9,029 nt of DNA from an uncultured Lachnospiraceae bacterium (GTDB taxonomy: Bacteria; Bacillota_A; Clostridia; Lachnospirales; Lachnospiraceae): NCBI GenBank assembly GCA_902783205.1, contig CACZQE010000183.1, positions 1 to 9,029 of the forward strand, written 5' to 3'. Made by a program: the position numbers and the translations under genes. The notes beneath the pieces are model-generated. The model had not been told where the DNA came from. It saw nothing but the letters and a program-made list of their open reading frames with translations, and made no database searches. Each line of letters starts with the position of its first letter. The first letter of the stretch is position 1. This document shows positions 6,652 to 9,029 of the stretch, piece by piece.

Positions 6652-7899
6652 ATGATTTCCTTAACTAAAGAGAATGTTACAGAGTATGTAAACCGGCATG
6701 TTCCTTCTCTGTCCTTCCATGATCCTGTAGAAGTGATCCAGATTGGTGACGGGGAGCTTGGCCAGGAAGTAGAAGGTGACGGATACTGCAATTATATTTT
6801 CCGTCTCCGGGACGGCCAATCTTCCTGCATCGTCAAGCAGACAGCCACAGTCCTTCGCCGGCGTGGCGCTCTCAAAGTCACACCCAAGCGCAGTGAGTAT
6901 GAGTACGAGATCATGAAAATGCGGAGCAAGATTGTTCCTCAATATGTACCTGAGGTATACTACGGTGATCCGGAAAATCATGTCATTGTAATGGAAGACG
7001 TTTCCAATCTGAAACTGATCCGCTTCCAGCTGAATGAGAATCACCGCTTCCCCAACCTGGCAAGAATGTTTGCCCAGTACCTGGCAGCAACACATTTCTA
7101 TACTTCCGAGTTTTATCTTCCGGTAGATGATTACCGTAAAATGATCGCACATTTTATGGATGCGGACATGCGTAATCTTATGGAAGATACTGTATTCATC
7201 AGAATCTTCGGAGCAGATGATTACGATCCCGCATGCGGGCCTGCTTTCAAAGAATACTGTGAATCGATCAAATATGACAATAATCTGCAGCTGCAGCGCT
7301 ATCGTCTCCGTCATCTCTTTATGAGTAAAAGCGAGACCCTGATTCACGGCGATTTCCATACTTCCAATATCTTTGCGGATGATGAGCATCTAAAGGTTAT
7401 TGATATGGAATATCCCATCAGCGCTCCTTTATCCTATGATCTTGGATTCCTGGCTGCCAACTTTATCTCACAGCTTTGTTCCATTGCTTTCCGCCCCTTT
7501 GAAAGTGAGGAAGCAAGAAAGGAATACTATGCTTATGTGATGACCCTTTTCCAGACCGGCTATCACTATTATATTCAGTACTTTTTTGAATACTGGGATA
7601 AAGATGCCAAGCTGGAATACAGACTTTCTGACAGCTATCGCTACAGAGATTCCATTGCTATGGATATTCTTCATGAGTTTCTTGGATTTGCAGCCTGCGC
7701 CAACTTCAGCCGGGTCTGCGGTAATATGGATACGGCGGATTTTGATTGTATTGAAGATAATGATCTGAGAACAAGAGCAAAGTTCCTTTCAATTAACATA
7801 GATGCTCTTCTCTTTGAAAAATGGGATCAGTACCGGTCTCTTGAGGAGGCAGTGGAGGATATCATAGCTCTTACAAAGAAACACAGGTCTTTACAGTAG
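6652..7899 (+). CDS. Methylthioribose-kinase-like phosphotransferase, paralogue B
   Basis: A second 415-aa kinase, collinear with paralogue A. In the catalytic block LRHLFM...KVIDMEY, 27 of 36 positions are identical. Active-site residues are retained: K62 (IVKQ), D234 in LIHGDFHTSNIF, N239, D251 and E253 in VIDMEY. The glycine-rich loop is again long (GDGELGQEVEGDGYCNYIF, 32-50), and the MtnK arginine pair is S353-R354. Paralogue A's GPFAYDMGYFLANF becomes APLSYDLGFLAANF, so the substrate side has diverged. Start: GGAGGTG sits a few bases before the ATG and 14 bp separate it from the stop of A, so both kinases are on one transcript. It is the last gene before a strong terminator. The pair may phosphorylate two related sugars or form a hetero-oligomer. 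No clear encapsulation peptide is visible at either end. Confidence 0.85.
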   Translation: MISLTKENVTEYVNRHVPSLSFHDPVEVIQIGDGELGQEVEGDGYCNYIFRLRDGQSSCIVKQTATVLRRRGALKVTPKRSEYEYEIMKMRSKIVPQYVPEVYYGDPENHVIVMEDVSNLKLIRFQLNENHRFPNLARMFAQYLAATHFYTSEFYLPVDDYRKMIAHFMDADMRNLMEDTVFIRIFGADDYDPACGPAFKEYCESIKYDNNLQLQRYRLRHLFMSKSETLIHGDFHTSNIFADDEHLKVIDMEYPISAPLSYDLGFLAANFISQLCSIAFRPFESEEARKEYYAYVMTLFQTGYHYYIQYFFEYWDKDAKLEYRLSDSYRYRDSIAMDILHEFLGFAACANFSRVCGNMDTADFDCIEDNDLRTRAKFLSINIDALLFEKWDQYRSLEEAVEDIIALTKKHRSLQ

Positions 7900-7923
7900 A
7901 TATAATACTTTAATAATACTATA

Positions 7924-7976
7924 AAAACGGAAGCACCCGGCAGACTGCTGAAAGGTCTGCCGGGTGCTTTCGTTTT
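7924..7976. terminator. Bidirectional rho-independent terminator between convergent BMC operons
   Basis: A 22-bp stem pairs 7924-7945 with 7955-7976 around a 9-base loop. The only non-Watson-Crick position is a G-U (7930/7970). The GC-rich core is GCACCCGGCAGAC with its complement. AAAA on the left and TTTT on the right give a U-tract in either direction, so it can end both the kinase operon and the convergent 115-aa gene/PduT-like unit. Confidence 0.9.
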
Positions 7977-8013
7977 AAAGTTCAGTTTTCATAGAGAAAA
8001 ATCCACTGCGATC

Positions 8014-8361
8014 CTAGAATGCGAATACGCTGAATCTGGACTTCTGGTATTCAAATTCCGTTGATCCCTGGGCGATCTGGTAGGTATCCACGTAGCTGTA
8101 GGTCTCACCTTCGACAGCCGGCTGGTCGTCGTGGATACGACACTCTGTATCTGTCTTAATTGTGATTTTCCAGCAGGGAACATCAATCCCTCTGAAATCA
8201 TAATAGAGATCTAAAATAACAGTACCAAGGTCCTCCCTGATATCTTTAAAATTGAATGTGGGTGAAGCTTCTCCTTCAAGCCCGTTCATCTTGCACATAG
8301 CGATGAAATTAAGAATCGCTTTTTTATTCGCCTCTGACAGAGGAATATAAGCTTTTCCCAT
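8014..8361 (-). CDS. Unrecognised 115-aa protein in the BMC locus
   Basis: I do not recognise this family. The protein is soluble, with no signal peptide or membrane segment. It has an N-terminal helical stretch (about 8-30, SEANKKAILNFIAMCKMNGL). Predicted beta strands follow: LGTVILDLYYDF (45-56), PCWKITIKTDTECRI (62-76), TYSYVDTYQIA (87-97) and FEYQKSRFSVFAF at the end. Cysteines are few (C23, C63, C74). The start at 8361 is supported by AAAGGAG just upstream; an extension to 8427 lacks a good site and runs into the leader hairpin. It follows the PduT-like shell gene after about 85 bp on the same strand and ends at the shared terminator, so it is probably co-transcribed with shell genes. 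It could be a compartment accessory or regulatory protein; this rests on context only. Confidence 0.75.
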   Translation of the reverse strand: MGKAYIPLSEANKKAILNFIAMCKMNGLEGEASPTFNFKDIREDLGTVILDLYYDFRGIDVPCWKITIKTDTECRIHDDQPAVEGETYSYVDTYQIAQGSTEFEYQKSRFSVFAF

Positions 8362-8385
8362 AATGTCTCCTTTAAACAAACGTAA

Positions 8386-8417
8386 GGAGGCTGCTCTCAC
8401 TGTTGAAAACAACCTCC
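8386..8417 (-). other. Short hairpin in the leader of the 115-aa gene
   Basis: On the minus strand GGAGGTTG (8417-8410) pairs with CAGCCTCC (8393-8386), 8 pairs with one G-U, around a 16-base loop. It lies between the PduT-like stop and the next start, with no following T-run. It could stabilise or separate the mRNA segments of the two genes. Function is unproven. Confidence 0.3.
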
Positions 8418-8446
8418 CCAGTATCAATTATTCATGTGGAAACTGA

Positions 8447-8998
8447 TTATTTCAGTAAGGTTTCTCTGATCTGCGGATGCGGACGCGGGATAATGGATGT
8501 GGATGTAACCTCTCCACTAACGCCGAGTTTTGCAAGTGTTGCATTCACAGCATTTCTTACTGCTGATACTTCACCTGTAATGATGAAATATCCCTTTCCA
8601 CCTAATCCTCTGGCAATCCTTAAATCAACAATACTTACATTTGCCGCCTTTACAGCAACATCGGCTGCGATTACAGCTGTTAATGCAGAGATTGTCTCAA
8701 TTGCGCCAACTGCCTGAATTTCCTTTGTTGCAGTAACGCCTGCAACCGCCGGAAGAACCTCTTCACGGATATTATCAAGGATGTGTGTATTGATCAGATA
8801 AATGCCTGCAACAAGTTCAGCTTTGCTCATAGCAGCTTTTACCGGACCAATCTGTCCACCAATGATAATCAGATACTTTCCAGGACACATTGGACTAGAC
8901 AGCAACAAATCAACATTACCTGCCTTTACCATTTCATCTGCTGTCTGGATGCCTACAGGAATGCTTTTAAGTTCTACGAATCCAATTGCTTTTTTCAC
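8447..8998 (-). CDS. pduT: PduT-family tandem-BMC (trimeric) shell protein with Fe-S pore cysteine
   Basis: A 183-aa shell protein with two BMC domains in tandem (about 3-85 and 96-175), forming pseudohexameric trimers. The PduT signature is clear: AIGFVELKSIPVGI at the start, MCPGKYLIIIGG with C38, QAVGAIETISA opening domain two, and the C-terminal IIPRPHPQIRETLLK. In PduT, Cys38 from three subunits holds an iron-sulfur cluster at the central pore, thought to carry electrons or a cluster across the shell; C38 is at the same position here. The start is GTG at 8998, aligned with known PduT starts, with a weak AAAGGATGG upstream. The frame stays open to the window edge, so an N-terminal extension cannot be excluded. 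A TAA at 9018-9016 in another frame may be the end of the preceding gene. The gene is convergent with the kinase operon. Confidence 0.92.
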   Translation of the reverse strand: MKKAIGFVELKSIPVGIQTADEMVKAGNVDLLLSSPMCPGKYLIIIGGQIGPVKAAMSKAELVAGIYLINTHILDNIREEVLPAVAGVTATKEIQAVGAIETISALTAVIAADVAVKAANVSIVDLRIARGLGGKGYFIITGEVSAVRNAVNATLAKLGVSGEVTSTSIIPRPHPQIRETLLK

Positions 8999-9029
8999 TG
9001 TATAAACACCATCCTTTATTTCTCGATTG

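Noticed and set aside
6661..7389. 242-codon minus-strand frame opposite kinase B
   Set aside because: Shadow of the kinase; the forward frame carries the full set of catalytic motifs and the antisense product shows none.
5390..7899. Encapsulation peptide on the kinases
   Set aside because: Termini were inspected for a linker plus short amphipathic helix. The N-terminal helix looks like part of the MtnK fold, and the C-terminal ends are not clearly set apart from the domain. Location inside the shell therefore cannot be claimed.
5390..7899. Aminoglycoside-resistance (APH) function for the kinases
   Set aside because: The fold is shared, but the LIHGDxHTSNIF and VIDMEY blocks, the length and the BMC setting fit the MtnK branch better.
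8999..9029. Partial upstream gene at the right edge
   Set aside because: A frame ending in TAA at 9018-9016 could be its tail, but only about four codons are visible, too few to support a feature.

Overview
The window looks like chromosomal DNA of a Gram-positive anaerobe of the Clostridia, most likely Lachnospiraceae-like. This rests on moderate GC, strong AGGAGG-type ribosome-binding sites, a tRNA without an encoded CCA end, and gene content including a clostridial-type GH13 enzyme and Pdu/Eut-type bacterial microcompartment (BMC) genes. No mobile element, CRISPR array or rRNA is visible.

Left part (1-4257), housekeeping. A minus-strand tRNA-Tyr(GTA) with its own promoter lies at the left edge. 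It follows a two-gene minus-strand unit: a nitrilase-superfamily amidohydrolase, then a GH13 neopullulanase/cyclomaltodextrinase-like enzyme, separated by 2 bp. A hemolysin III/TrhA-type membrane protein is divergent from this unit, and its promoter overlaps a striking pair of palindromes. A small GIY-YIG endonuclease-like gene runs convergently into the end of trhA. Its reading frame is intact, but the codon at the expected start is ACG.

Right part (4258-9029), microcompartment locus. A good promoter (TTTACT-N17-TATAAT) drives a plus-strand operon of four genes: a PduU/EutS-type shell protein, a EutP/PduV-type small GTPase (ATGA overlap), and two tandem paralogous kinases of the methylthioribose-kinase-like APH fold, both exactly 415 aa. 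A 22-bp bidirectional terminator separates this operon from a convergent minus-strand unit. That unit encodes a PduT-type tandem-BMC shell protein, with the pore cysteine that binds an Fe-S cluster in PduT, and an unrecognised 115-aa protein.

How the genes may work together. PduT-, PduU- and PduV-like proteins occur together in propanediol-type compartments, but no diol dehydratase, ethanolamine lyase or aldehyde dehydrogenase is in view. The only enzyme candidates here are the two sugar-kinase-like paralogues. My inference is a metabolosome fed by phosphorylation of a pentose-like substrate such as 5-deoxyribose or 5-methylthioribose, or a relative. An isomerase and aldolase encoded outside the window would then release an aldehyde for the compartment to process. 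Both kinases differ from classical MtnK at positions expected to matter for the substrate and the nucleotide loop, so the true substrate is open.
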